The notes under the pieces were generated by a model, which saw only the letters and a list, made by a program, of their open reading frames with translations, had not been told where the DNA came from and ran no database searches. A DNA stretch of 64,000 nt. It comes from Geosiphon pyriformis (taxonomy: Eukaryota > Glomeromycota > Glomeromycetes > Archaeosporales > Geosiphonaceae). This document shows positions 1 to 10,756 of the stretch, in pieces; position 1 is the stretch's first letter, and the number at the start of each line of letters is the position of its first letter. Both the position numbers and the translations under genes were made by a program. The DNA is taken from NCBI GenBank assembly GCA_016748015.1, contig JAAOMT010000009.1, forward strand, positions 328,459 through 392,458, read 5' to 3'.

Positions 1-904
1 AAAGAGGTTTTTCAAGAATATGATAGCATGAAATAGTCAGTAACCTCGGTATTTAGCGGCATACCCGAAGACCATCACCTAAACCACGTTTCCAGATCTA
101 AGTTTCACAAAGGAGATCATTTTGTAGCATAGATCATCGCTTACCTCAGCAAGCCTACAAAGAACACCGTGTCAACTTTGAATCCGTGCTAACTTTAGAT
201 AGAAACTTCTTAAAAAGATTTATCAATGTGAGCCTATCAAAGTAACTAAATAACCAGTTGAGGCGCGTTCCGCTGTAGTGTACTGGTTGTATGATATCAG
301 GGTTGCTTTTTAGTGTTATGGTTTGTCAATCTCAACTTTCGCGTGGATTTTACTTTAAGCTAAGGAAATTTCAGGCGATGGAAAGGTCCGACCGTCATTC
401 AAAGGATTACTTAAGCTGCCTTTTCTGTGTTTGATTTTATTTAATAAGTTTATTCTCAGCGGGAAAATTTTCAAGATCAGCCCAAAAATTAGAAATCGTA
501 ATAGTGAGTAATGTGTATGAGTTCCAGAAACAATTTTTATGTTTTAAAGGTTTTGGAACAAGACAAAAATACCGATTGTAGGGCTACAAGGGTAAACAAT
601 TGAATATGTATCGGGCCAATCCAAGGCTTGGAATAATTCTTTATTTTTAACAAGAAATAAGGAAATTTCGATCCAGATAATTGTATTACAAAGTCAAATT
701 TTCATTAATAACCTATTCTCTTGAAAACCCAACCAAAGGTTTTTGGTCAAGAATTAGATTTTTCTATGAAATTTTGCTGTTTACTAAAGCCGAGTCTGTA
801 GCCTATATAAAGTCCTGGCGGAAAGTAATCTCGGACGGCTTTTTTTGAATCACACAATCCTTTTAAAAACTAACCAAGGATATTTTTTATTCAAGATATG
901 TATG
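1..904. other. Region without a recognised gene
   Basis: Both strands were read and no open frame with a recognisable product was found. The sequence is AT-rich with frequent stops in all frames. It may be flanking DNA of the transposon copy that follows, whose left end could not be placed exactly. Confidence 0.4.
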
Positions 905-1905
905 AAAATTAATGTTTAGTGTGGCCTCCTTCTGCATCTTTACAAGCTTGAAAATGGGGTAGGCATGCTGCAAATATTAGAAAAAAACCTTCTCTTCCTT
1001 CAGCCCAATAAAAATCTCTTGAAACGCGCTTTTTTTTGCCACCAGTCCTTGTACTTTTTTCTCAAAATTTTGCTTCAAAACAGCCCAACGGGGTTGAGGT
1101 CTGGGCTATGGCAGATTCCGGCATGAAAGTCTTGCTTGGAGTTCAGAACACACATCATTCGAGGTGTTTTTTGGATAATTATCCTGCTAGAATATTCACT
1201 GATGCTTATATTCTTGGTTGCATTTTATAACGATGGTTGTTTAGTATTCCATAATAGATATCATGGTTCAAATTCACAATGAATAGATGAAAACCAGTCT
1301 TGCCGCATTTGCTGATCGCTACCCAAACATTTAACTTGAAAGGGGCTATTAGGTTTCCATCATGAGATCATGCCAAACAGGTATTTCGAAACATCTGAAA
1401 AGTTGTTTTATCAGAGAATACAACCTTATGCCACCAGTTGCAACGGCGATGTTCAAGCGCCCATTGTGAGTGGTTCTCCTTGGAACTTTTGGTGAGAAGA
1501 GGGATACGTTTGGGCAGAATGGCCATGTAGCTAAGTCTTAAAAGCTCGGACAGTTCGTTTACTGGCTTCAAAGCCTTGATGCGTTCTTTAAGCCGTAGTT
1601 TGATTTCGGCTGCCGTAACGAAATGGTCTTCCATGGACGATTTCGCCGATCTGGCTAGGATGAGAATTTGGGCGAAGGGGAGTGACGTAAAGTTGACAGG
1701 AGCGAAGTTAATTTGGCAATTTAGGTTGCATTGCGGTGGGCGTTGTGCCAAGAGCACTTAAGGTGGCGGCAAGAATAAATAGAAGGTTGTCCCGGTATCA
1801 AAGAGCAACATAAATAACATTTACGCGTCGGCCTTTTTTGAAAGGAGATCGATAAGGCAATAAATTTTGCTACTGATGTCGGGGCCATTACATTCCGTCA
1901 CTGTA
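905..1905 (-). mobile_element. Decayed Tc1/mariner-type transposon, copy 1
   Basis: The minus strand encodes pieces of a Tc1/mariner DDE_3 transposase. Around 1757-1368 a 129-residue open stretch contains an HTH-like segment and the block KVVFSDKTTFQMF. That block matches the family's FSDET element with Glu changed to Lys. Further downstream on the minus strand, around 1108-1085, the block HSPDLNPV matches the SPDLNPIE motif that carries the last acidic residue. Between these blocks the frame is broken by stops and shifts. A TA dinucleotide after ACTG near 1905 is a plausible right terminus; the left end is unclear. The same DNA recurs at 17515-18140, so this is a dispersed family. It is inferred to be inactive. 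Confidence 0.7.
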
Positions 1906-2985
1906 TTTTCACAAAAATGATTATTCCAAAAACTTTGGTTGTTGTTTTTTCTTTTCATATTCTCCCTGTTTAAAAAACTATTTCTTAATTTTAAATTTAA
2001 TTTACCCTTCTGTTCTGTTGCGTTTAAATCCTATCCCACGATGGTGATACTTGTCTATTATATCACCAACAATCTTGGATGCCTTACGATGAAGAGTATA
2101 ATTATTTTTCTTTGCAGCAATTTTAAGGGCATGATGTCATTTAGATTGGATTGGGAATTTAACAACTTTGCCAATTATTAGATCCATTTATAGCAAGAAA
2201 TTTTTTTTCAATAGACACATTAGTATTTTGTAAAATATAATAATATTAGAAATACTCGTGTTTCGTTTTCGACGGTTGAAGAGCTATGTTTAGTAGTTTT
2301 GTCTTCAAGTTTTCTAAAGTTGGGATTGACGATAACATATCGATTTATACACTTTTAAAATATTTTAGATCTAAAAGTAGTTATTATACAAATTTACGGA
2401 GCAAATCTTTTACGTTACAATATTTAAGGGAATAATTTAACCTAAAAAGGAAATTTATTTATTATTAAACAGTTTCCAGACTGTTTAACAATAAATAACT
2501 AGGAAAAAAAAATTTCTAAAAATTAGGTACAGAAAAAGAACTATATAAATGTATTAATTTTCAAAAGTTAAAAAAAGTGAAGGTCGAATCGGGGCTAAAA
2601 GTTTTAATTCCGAAATTTATAAATAGAAATTTCGTAATAAACTTTACATAAAAACACCCCTAAATTTAGGCAACGTAAATCCTGTAATTTATGAAATGAT
2701 AAAGTATCCATTTTTAAGAAAAAAATTCATTTTGAATTTCCAAATCCATAAAAAACTAATTAGAAATGATATTATGCAAGCATTTTCAATAAATCTGTTT
2801 TGAAATCATTTTGATTAATGAACCTTGCCTTTAGAAATAGTTACGTCATTAAATTGGTTACGCCTTTGTCATCGCAACTACCTTTCATCCGGACAAAAAA
2901 TTGTGATTTACAAACTGCGTTGTGATCTTAACCTTATTTGATGAATGATTAAATGATTTATCTTCGCAGCTGATAGGCTTAGGCC
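1906..2985. other. AT-rich spacer without a recognised gene
   Basis: No coding frame with family resemblance is visible. Short open stretches (for example 1939-2181 on the plus strand) consist of low-complexity Phe/Leu/Ile-rich translation and lack other support. Confidence 0.4.
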
Positions 2986-2998
2986 TTGTCACTCCTTG

Positions 2999-3029
2999 AT
3001 TATTATTATTATTATTATTATTGTTATTG

Positions 3030-3097
<68 letters not shown>

Positions 3098-3165
3098 TTA
3101 TTATCGCGTGTACCATGCTTCAATTATTACTGTTGATTATTATTATTATTATTATTACAGTATTA

Positions 3166-3202
<37 letters not shown>
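2999..3202. repeat. Trinucleotide microsatellite (TTA/ATT)n, two blocks
   Basis: Two long TTA/ATT runs lie at about 2999-3097 and 3139-3202. A roughly 40-base unique stretch separates them, and each run has a few internal substitutions. The Tyr- or Leu-only open frames across this block are by-products of the repeat and are not genes. Confidence 0.95.
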
Positions 3203-3205
<3 letters not shown>

Positions 3206-3459
3206 ATTATATCTTGATCAAGGCTTATCAATTATATTCGTACTAGCAATAATAATAAAGACAAACTTTATCATGATAAACTGAGATCTGATTCGTGCAA
3301 AGTCACTCTCCGAAATCAACAAAAAGTGCAAGTCTTCAGCATCCGAATTTTTGAGTGAAATTATATCAACTATTGAAATTTGTTGAGTTATTAGCTTAGA
3401 ATTTCCAAAATCCACTTAAATTCTGGTGAGCCCAAAAATATTGAACATATATTTCCAAG

Positions 3460-4907
3460 ATGTCAAAAGCGACAAATGAATCAGGCGTTTCGTCCAGTTC
3501 GTCTTCAGAGACAGGATCTTTGTATGGGAGACGCCCAAGAGGTAACAAAATCGATTTCAAACGAGTTCTCGGGCTTGAATTAAACGGATATTCGAAATTA
3601 AGGGTATGTCCTAATTTTCATTTAAATAACTCAAATCATTGTGAAATTTCTCATCTGATATGTTGCCTTCGAATTTCGTCCAGCAGGAAATAACTCTCAA
3701 AGCTACGAAACATTGGTTGGATTACGCGCTGACCTTTAAGCAACAAGGATCGCAACAAGTGATAGCAGTTTATCAAGAGGTCTGTGTGAATTTTTTTTGT
3801 CTTGAAGGTTTCTTAACTGGAGTTAGTTTTGTTCATTTATCTATTGTCAAATACAGGTTTACAGAGACTACCCTGATTTGAAGTCCTGCGAAAATGATTG
3901 GATCGCACGAGAATTGACGAGAAGCGTGTTCAATTCACATCAACAAGCCTTAAGGAACAAATATAAACAGGTTTTTATGATTTGCTAATTTTAACTAAAG
4001 AGATAGAATTTCCAAAAAAGTCTGCTTCATGATTCTTGGTTACCTTGATTCAATATTCTTTTAGTGTGTCCAGAAAGGAAACATTAGGACATTGGAGGAC
4101 CTTTCACGGCATTTTGATGGGGTCCGTGAAACAAAACGTTTTCGGAAAAACGAATTTGAATCTGAGGCAGCAGACTCGAGCTTGGGTATATATCTAAATT
4201 TTTCTCTTTTCGTTATCTACCATTTAACAAAAAAAATTGAATTTCGATAATTATTTTTAAATTTCAAAATATAAAGATCATTCTCGTCAAACTACGCCCT
4301 TCCACTTAGCCGAACAAGTTAATGGTATTTATAGTCATCTTTATCTCAATATAAAAGCTTGTTTTCCAAGGATTAACAAATTTCTGGTTGATCAGATGGG
4401 TATTCAACTCCTTTAAATCCTGTCGACAGCAAAAATGAGATCGACAAAACAACGCGGCCAACTCGAAGAATTTCACAACACATGAACGAGCTAGTCCCAT
4501 ACCATGATTCTTCGTCTGCTTCGATGTTTTCGTATTCCACATCCTCACAAAGATCTCTTCCATTAACCCAATCAATGGTTTATCATGGTGTTTCATCATC
4601 ACCTCACCAATATAAGCAGGGTAAGATTCCTCTAAAGAAACAAAATTCTGAAAATCTTATACTAGCAAGAAATCTAAGAAAATTTCAAAAAATTCCAGTC
4701 TCTGTTGAACCGTTACAGACAAAAGAAACACCAGCTTGTATTTCAACGGAATCGTCGAATTTCGAGAATGACGTCAGTATAGATTTTATTGAATATACCG
4801 TTAGCCAAGAAATTCGAGTTGTCAACAGGTCGATTGTTTTAAGAGTCAATAAAAGGACTGGTGTGTCAGAAAGGTATGTACGTGAGACCGAGCATATCTT
4901 AAAATAA
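3460..4907 (+). CDS. Six-exon gene, protein of unknown function (about 344 aa)
   Basis: I do not recognise the family. Joining six exons keeps one frame: 3460-3603, 3684-3779, 3857-3970, 4065-4185, 4277-4324 and 4396-4907. Donors are GT (GTATGT, GTCTGT, GTTTTT, GTATAT, GTATTT) and all acceptors are AG. The first ATG (MSKATNESG) is followed by a Ser-rich stretch. The middle part (roughly residues 35-150) is charged and probably helical, with many Lys, Arg, Gln and Trp residues (for example KHWLDYAL and WIARELTRSVF). The C-terminal half is Ser/Thr/Gln-rich and looks disordered, and includes KIPLKKQNSENLIL. No signal peptide or membrane segment is seen. The composition would fit a nuclear or DNA-associated protein, but that is a guess. 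A GTATGT near 4875 could start a further intron, so the C-terminus may differ. Confidence 0.6.
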
Positions 4908-5962
4908 TAAGTAAAACAGCCAATTTCAACTTTGAACTTTGAACATGAAAAATTGAAAAAATGGCATTAAAATAAACGATTATTTATAAATTATATTTTA
5001 GATAAAAATCTATAATTCATTTTTAAATTAGCTTGATTGTAAATTCGCTTATACCTTAAAGTAAGCTTTCACCAGAGCATTCTTGATTTTTGCCTCAATT
5101 GTTTTACATTGATAGTTTAAACAAAGATAATCAAGTCAAGTTTGCAAAAATTAAATTATTTTTGATTAAAAGCCTATCATTTAGCAAGTAAATAGAAATT
5201 TTTTTGCTCACATTGCTTAAAAAAATTAGAGCAAAAACTGTAAGGAACACTATTCATTATCTCGCGACTATATAAGGTATAGAGAACCAATACGTTTTCC
5301 CTCTCTTTATAAACCAATTTTTTGTCTTTTCGCTTCTCATCTCAGCCCAATATCCTTTTGATATTTTGTTGCAATCACTTTCGGATATTGGACACCTTTA
5401 AATGTTAATATTTATGATTTACTCGATAATATCCATTTTCATTGCAAGTCAATTACGAATACAGATTAACTTTTTATAGATTCACAGGAGAAACCTCTGT
5501 ATGTGATAAATAATGAGACGAAATTATGAATGGTCTATAATGTTTTAAAAGCCGTTTGAAGTTTTACACTAAAAGGTATCAATTTAATAATTTAATTCGT
5601 AAATTGCTCACAAAAGTTAGCTGAAATTCGATTCTCAACAATGGAATTATACAGTATCTTCGTACTTGGGAAATTTTGCTTTCTAAAAAATGCCAACATA
5701 GCTATTTATATGAGCAATGGCCGAATTCAAATAGGTTCAATTGAAGAGTTCTTCGGATTAACCTTTTTCATTACAAACAGAAAAAGGCTCAAGATAAATT
5801 CCGAAAGTCATGTGAGTGACCATCATATTAAGTTGTTTTTTACCAATTTAAAATTGGAGGAAAAAACCAATCCTACTCAAAAAACGAGTAAAATACATAC
5901 CATTAAAACTAATATCTGACTAGCTATTACGCGTAAATCAAAAATACAAAACAAAATTTTTA
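4908..5962. other. Spacer, no convincing gene
   Basis: The region is AT-rich. A 92-codon plus-strand open stretch (5641-5919) starts with ATG and encodes a Lys/Asn/Phe-rich sequence. It has no recognised motif, no splice partners and no composition contrast, so it is not called. Confidence 0.4.
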
Positions 5963-6427
5963 TCAATGATGATAGTCGGAGTAAGAGATTGGATAATGGT
6001 GATGATGAGGTCCAACAAGGTATGTCTGAGGATTGGGTTTATTCTTTTTCTGGTAAGCAAGATGACGCAGCACATCCTCATCCTCATCCTCATCCTCATC
6101 CTCATCCTCATCTTCTTCCCACAATTCTTCCTCCTCTAGTTCATTCTCCTCTTCCTCTAGCTCATCCTCCTCCTCTTGTTCCTCTAGCTCATCCTCCTCT
6201 TCTTGACGTTTATGAAGTGGATTAATTTCATATGGGAAGGAACTTTGAACCCCTCGCTCTGAGATGTCAATTCCATCGCGTCGAGTCACAGGAAGAAAAT
6301 TTGAACAGTAAGATTGATCTGGGATCCGTGTGGCTGAGACGAGGAAAAATACCATTATCAGAGCAATTAAACTGAAAATAAGAAGGTAGAATTTAGCACT
6401 GCAAGGATCAAAGATTTTGCGCATCAT
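5963..6427 (-). CDS. Small secreted or membrane-anchored acidic protein with Glu/Asp repeats and His-rich tail
   Basis: This is a single-exon frame. The ATG at 6427 (or the adjacent one at 6424) begins a hydrophobic segment, MMRKIFDPCSAKFYLLIFSL continuing to FFLVSA, that looks like a signal peptide or anchor. An in-frame ATG at 6514 would add 29 residues ahead of it. After a short region with one Cys and dibasic pairs comes PLHKR, a possible Kex2 cut. It is followed by a long run of EEEDELEE-type acid repeats and then pure (ED)n encoded by a GAGGAT hexanucleotide repeat. The last 20 residues are rich in His, Tyr and Pro (GPHHHHYPISYSDYHH). Acidic stretches and His clusters can bind metal ions, but function here is unknown. 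The tract is repeat-prone, so length variation is expected. Confidence 0.5.
   Translation of the reverse strand: MMRKIFDPCSAKFYLLIFSLIALIMVFFLVSATRIPDQSYCSNFLPVTRRDGIDISERGVQSSFPYEINPLHKRQEEEDELEEQEEEDELEEEENELEEEELWEEDEDEDEDEDEDEDVLRHLAYQKKNKPNPQTYLVGPHHHHYPISYSDYHH
6072..6112. repeat. Hexanucleotide repeat (CATCCT)n
   Basis: About seven tandem CATCCT units are present. On the minus strand they encode the (Glu-Asp)n run of the acidic secreted protein. Confidence 0.9.
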
Positions 6428-6514
6428 TTCAAGTGCAATCTTGAGGGATAAAACAATAGATATATATTTTTTTAATATAATAGGGGTTTTTAGCTTGTTA
6501 CTGAATTCAATCAA

Positions 6515-9419
6515 AAACTGAGTGTTTATATAAAAGTTTAATCAGTTTGCAATTATATGATCGAGAATGTATCGATTCCAAACTTTTGAAGCAATCTTGA
6601 TGCTTGAAAATCGGCAAAGATGCAGTAGAAATAGACCTACTGATTATTTTGAATTAAGAACATAGAGTGCATGTTAAATTTGCTGCCATATTGAAATCTC
6701 AAATCCGATAATAAGTTTGAATAGAATATGAGTAAACGTGGTTAAATATACTTTCTCTATTTCATCTATGAATGGTTAAGATATTCCAAGAATTCGTTAT
6801 TGATAAGCTTTAAAAAAACTATTTTAACTATCAATAATTCGGAATCCATCAAATATTGTGCTGACCATAGTATAACTTCCTAAATTCTAGAACCCAAAAT
6901 GTTTGCTCGAGCGAAATTTTGTCCTTCTCTTTTTCACATAATTTCTTTCTTTTTGCTATTTTAATATCTTGTTTATTTTGTCTTTGAGAGATATATACTA
7001 ATGAATCGACATTCGAAGGATTTATTTCTAATATATAGCCTCAACTGCAAGAATAGACACATATATTAATTGAAAAGGGCAACGTGAAGATATAAAAAAT
7101 TAAAGGGAGGCCAATTATGATGACGAAAAATATCAATTTGGAAATAAATTCATCCTTAGCAAAATATTTTTTAAGAAAAAGACAAAAAAAGTCCAACCTA
7201 AAATAAATAAAAACCATAATATGGGAATGAAATAATAACTGCTTCATACCTTTTAAACTATTTTGAAGAAATGACATGGTATAAATATAAAATATATTCC
7301 CTTAATGAAGTTAGTGGCCATATTAGTCGTGGGGATTTATGGTATACATCATTTAAATTGAAATCCTATTCTCATCGAGGCAAAAATTTTCCTAAAGATA
7401 GGTATTTTATGCTTGGGAATTTCGCAAAAAACATCAACTAAATTATCTTTTACCAGGAATTTAAAAAGTAATACCAGAGGCCTATCCAGTACAATACCAC
7501 TAAGACACATAATGGTTTACTTTGGAGATAGATTCAGTTAAAAGGATATTTATTCTAAAATAATGCTATTAAATTTTTTTGACAAAATCTAATCACTAAA
7601 TTCTGATTAATTGAATACTTGATTTTTAGTGTCAGTTTAAATAGTAAAAATTATTTTCCCAGTATTTTTCAATTTGTTAATTTAATAATAATTTTTTGGT
7701 CAAGTTCAAGTGCTATACAATACTTAAAGTACTATATGTTTAGAAAAATATTCACCATATTTTACAAGTGCTTAAACACTTTTAAATTATTTATTTATTT
7801 AGAAACAAGATTAAATCCAAGTCAAAATAATTTTGCATGTTAATTTACTTTTGATTACAGCTTTATTAAAAGTGTTATAATTGGTTTTCAATTTTTTCTA
7901 ATTATTTTTAGAACTAATTTTTAAAACAATGAATTAGTTTATCAAACTTTGTTCTTTAATCAGGCATTTAAAGCATGCTATAATGTTATCTTTCTTGATG
8001 TATTATGGTTTTGCCAAAGTAAAGGTGAAATTTCCATTCAACAAAAAAAGCAATAATTTATTATAAAAACATATCAATCATTCAAATAAAAGAATTCCAG
8101 TTTTTTTATTATTCAACAGACTCTGTTTTTTAAAACCAACATAAATCTTTTGCTAAGACTATATGAAACTCACATAAAAAGGTTACTTTTTAATTGATAT
8201 TTTTTGGGAAAAATTTCCCTTGACTTTTAATCTGGATAAATTTCAAAAGACCAAGAAATAAAAAATGTTTTTAATTTACTAATAATTTTAAAAAAAAATC
8301 TTCATTTTTTTGACCATTGAAATTCAGTAATATATATAAATTTTTTTTTGGAAAAGAGTAATTTTTCAGATTTCAATGTGACCATTTTTGTCACATTCCT
8401 CTTATTATTGTTGAGAATACAAGAAATAACGCATGCAACCCAATCTCATAAACAAGTATTTTTGTCACATTCTCTTTTGTTGTTGAAATAACGCATCAAA
8501 CACACAAATTCGATAAATTTGAAATTAAGTAAATAAAATTTTCTCTTGCTATTTGCCAGAAATTATGTTAATGAGGGAAAGATATTTTTGGATATATAAT
8601 ATAAAATAAATTATAGAATACTTGCTAAAAGTTTCTATATATAGATGAAAAAGGTAGAGAATAAAGGCAACAATAAAAGAAGTTCACTGCTTCTTAATTT
8701 ACTAAAAATCCCATTTTTATATTGCTCTGCTTTGGACTCTAAAAAAAAGCAAATGGTAACAACCAATTTCGAATCTCGAAAATGAAGAAATTAGTAATCG
8801 GATGATGCTGCAATAGGAAACTTGGAAAGTTATCATTTAGAATGATTCAAGCAAATCTTTTTTACCGAATTTTTTTAAAAAGCAACAACCAATATGATAC
8901 ACATTATAAAAGTTGATAGGTTTTGAATATTTTTAATTTATTTTCTTTTTAATTTTATTTGTAGTTTTTGAGTGTTATTCAGGTCGTATAATCATCCTAG
9001 TTTTGATTCACAAAAAAAACATCACTTGAAATAAACTACCCGTTGTCAAAACTAAATGTGATGACTTATGACTTATTTAGATTTTTTTTAATGCTGATTT
9101 AAATGAAGAAAATGTTGAAACATGCAGAATGTGAATGAAAAAAATTACAATGCAAAATGCAAAAATGAATATGTCAAAAATTACAATGTGAAAATGCTAA
9201 TATGTAATGAAATCTATTTATGGGATAGAAATCAGAATATCTAAAATGCAAAAAATGTATTTATAAAACCTACACCGTGAAAATGTTGTGTATGGTTGGT
9301 ATTTAGTGGAATGATAGGAATGAAAGAAAGGTGGTGGTTGGAATTTGTTTGTTGCGCCAAATTTTGAAGATATAACAAGAACTCCTCATGTTAAGATTGC
9401 TCAAATCTTATTGTGACAG
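6515..9419. other. Long AT-rich spacer, no gene recognised
   Basis: No frame with family resemblance was found on either strand. Short open stretches at 7041-7277 and 7619-7843 are Phe/Ile/Lys-rich and look like chance frames in AT-rich DNA. Confidence 0.4.
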
Positions 9420-9550
9420 CGCCGGTAAAAAGCATCATTGCCTTGGACATACGTTTTGCTAGCCACCCTCGAATTAGCGGAAAAGAGTTGATGGAATTTC
9501 AATTGGAACAACATCCGCTTTATCGGTATTAGACGTTGTGATGTTATCAA
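9420..9550 (-). pseudogene. Decayed extra repeat unit beyond the stop codon
   Basis: Directly after the stop (TGA TAA at 9549-9544) the DNA still resembles the repeat in another frame. It contains ADVVPIEIPSTLFR, compare KVVPVEIPSIVQPILAKR, and further on a stray LAKR. One extra T next to the stop would account for the frame change. This may be a former fifth module now untranslated, or 3' UTR. Confidence 0.5.
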
Positions 9551-10545
9551 AGAGAACGTTTCTTTTTGCCACAATTAGAGAAACAAGGATCTCTTTGAGG
9601 AACTCTTTTTGCAAGAATAGGTTGAACAATTGAAGGAATTTCAACTGGGACAACCTTTGTTTCATCAGTAGTAGTAGTGGTGATGGTGGTGGTGGTAGGG
9701 GCAGCATTAAGAGAACGTTTCTTTTTGCCACAATTAGAGAAACAAGGATCTCGTTGAGGAACTCTTTTAGCAAGAATAGGTTGAACAATTGAAGGAATTT
9801 CAACTGGGACAACCTTGGTTTCATCAGTAGTAGTAGTGGTGATGGTGGTGGTGGTAGGGGCAGCATTAAGAGAACGTTTCTTTTTGCCACAATTAGAGAA
9901 ACAAGGATCTCGTTGAGGAATCCGTTTAGCAAGAATGGGCGCAGCAAAAGAAGGAAGTTGAATTGGGATCACGGTTGTTGGAATTATGGATCGCTTTTTA
10001 TCACAATTATAAAGACAAGGATTTCGTTGTAGAGTTGGTTTTTGCAAACTTTCATCGTCTGGCTTTCCTTGAGTCTTTGAGACAATGGATGAAATAGAGA
10101 TATCAGCACAATTGATATAGACATCACCAGAAAGTTTTGGCAGCCACCGGAAACGGAGTGTACATTGCTCGCATGTAACTTCCTTTGGCAGTTCCAATTT
10201 AGTTTCAAAAATTTCAATGTTATCTCCACAATTTGGGATTGACCCAATTGTTTGAAACTTTGTGTCTTCACCAGTTGTTGAAAGATCGATAAAACAATTG
10301 CCTTCAAGGGCATTTCCAATTTCAAACTCGATCTTAATTGATTCCCCTGCTGTATAATGAGTTCGAATTTGAGGAGCAATACCTGTAGTGGCTCCGCAAG
10401 TGTATTTAATGGTTGGTTGTCTTACAAGGGAAAGGCTGTTTTCAAGATCTCCTTTTGGAATACGAATTGCTGGTGTAATCAAGTGTGCTTGGGCGGCGAC
10501 ATTGCTTGTAGCGAACAAAAGGATTAAGGCGGTAACGAGTTTCAT
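9547..10545 (-). CDS. Secreted protein: LPMO/chitin-binding-type-4-like domain followed by tandem Kex2-bounded Cys peptides
   Basis: One uninterrupted exon of 332 codons. The chosen ATG at 10545 begins MKLVTALILLFATSNVAAQA, a classic signal peptide. An upstream in-frame ATG at 10641 would add 32 Ser/Thr-rich residues. Cleavage would leave His as the first mature residue (HLITPAIR), as in copper-dependent lytic polysaccharide monooxygenases. The block CTLRFRW...GDVYINCADI resembles the end of LPMO/chitin-binding type-4 domains, and a second His occurs in RTHYTAGE. After about residue 180 come four Cys modules. The first is divergent (NPCLYNCDKKR). The next three are nearly identical, DPCFSNCGKKKR, each preceded by LAKR and separated by TTTTITTTTT-type linkers. 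LAKR and KKKR/KKR are Kex2-type cleavage sites, so the tail looks built to release several short peptides with a C-x3-C loop. Activity of the head is inferred, not shown. Confidence 0.75.
   Translation of the reverse strand: MKLVTALILLFATSNVAAQAHLITPAIRIPKGDLENSLSLVRQPTIKYTCGATTGIAPQIRTHYTAGESIKIEFEIGNALEGNCFIDLSTTGEDTKFQTIGSIPNCGDNIEIFETKLELPKEVTCEQCTLRFRWLPKLSGDVYINCADISISSIVSKTQGKPDDESLQKPTLQRNPCLYNCDKKRSIIPTTVIPIQLPSFAAPILAKRIPQRDPCFSNCGKKKRSLNAAPTTTTITTTTTDETKVVPVEIPSIVQPILAKRVPQRDPCFSNCGKKKRSLNAAPTTTTITTTTTDETKVVPVEIPSIVQPILAKRVPQRDPCFSNCGKKKRSL
9551..10027 (-). repeat. 159-bp tandem repeat encoding the Cys-peptide modules
   Basis: Equivalent points of the unit lie at 9551, 9710 and 9869, giving a period of exactly 159 bp (53 codons). 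The repeat therefore stays in frame. The first two periods are nearly identical and the third (toward 10027) diverges. The coding strand is minus. Confidence 0.9.
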
Positions 10546-10710
10546 GTTTATTGGCGTAGATAAGGATGAGTAGGAAGTAGAAGTGGCAATAGAGGTAGAG
10601 AATTTGCTTAAGAATGATGACATGATGGCGTTTTGATTCAAAAAAACCTCAAATTATGGGATGATTTGTTTAAAATGATTTAAAAGTCTTTAAAATAATG
10701 AACAGTTTTG

Positions 10711-10711
<1 letters not shown>

Positions 10712-10754
<43 letters not shown>
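10712..10754. repeat. (GA)n microsatellite
   Basis: A run of about twenty GA dinucleotides trails into GAAAGAAAGG. It lies about 170 bp upstream of the start codon of the Kex2-repeat gene (read on the minus strand), so it may sit in the promoter or 5' UTR. Confidence 0.9.

Positions 10755-10756
<2 letters not shown>

Noticed and set aside
1263-1275. Sequence like a tRNA B box (GGTTCAAATTC)
   Set aside because: No A box or cloverleaf around it, and it lies inside the decayed transposon.
2986-3246. Long Tyr-only and Leu-only open frames
   Set aside because: They are translations of the TTA/ATT microsatellite and have no gene-like features.
5641-5919. 92-codon plus-strand open frame
   Set aside because: No motif, splice partner or signal peptide; Lys/Asn/Phe-rich as expected by chance in AT-rich DNA.
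5963-6225. Plus-strand His/Pro-repeat frame (HPHPHP)
   Set aside because: It is the complement of the acidic repeat; the minus frame has a signal-like start and ends at a normal stop.
9474-9947. Leu-rich minus-strand frame overlapping the peptide repeats
   Set aside because: Shadow of the 159-bp repeat in a second frame; the frame with signal peptide and Kex2 sites is the real one.
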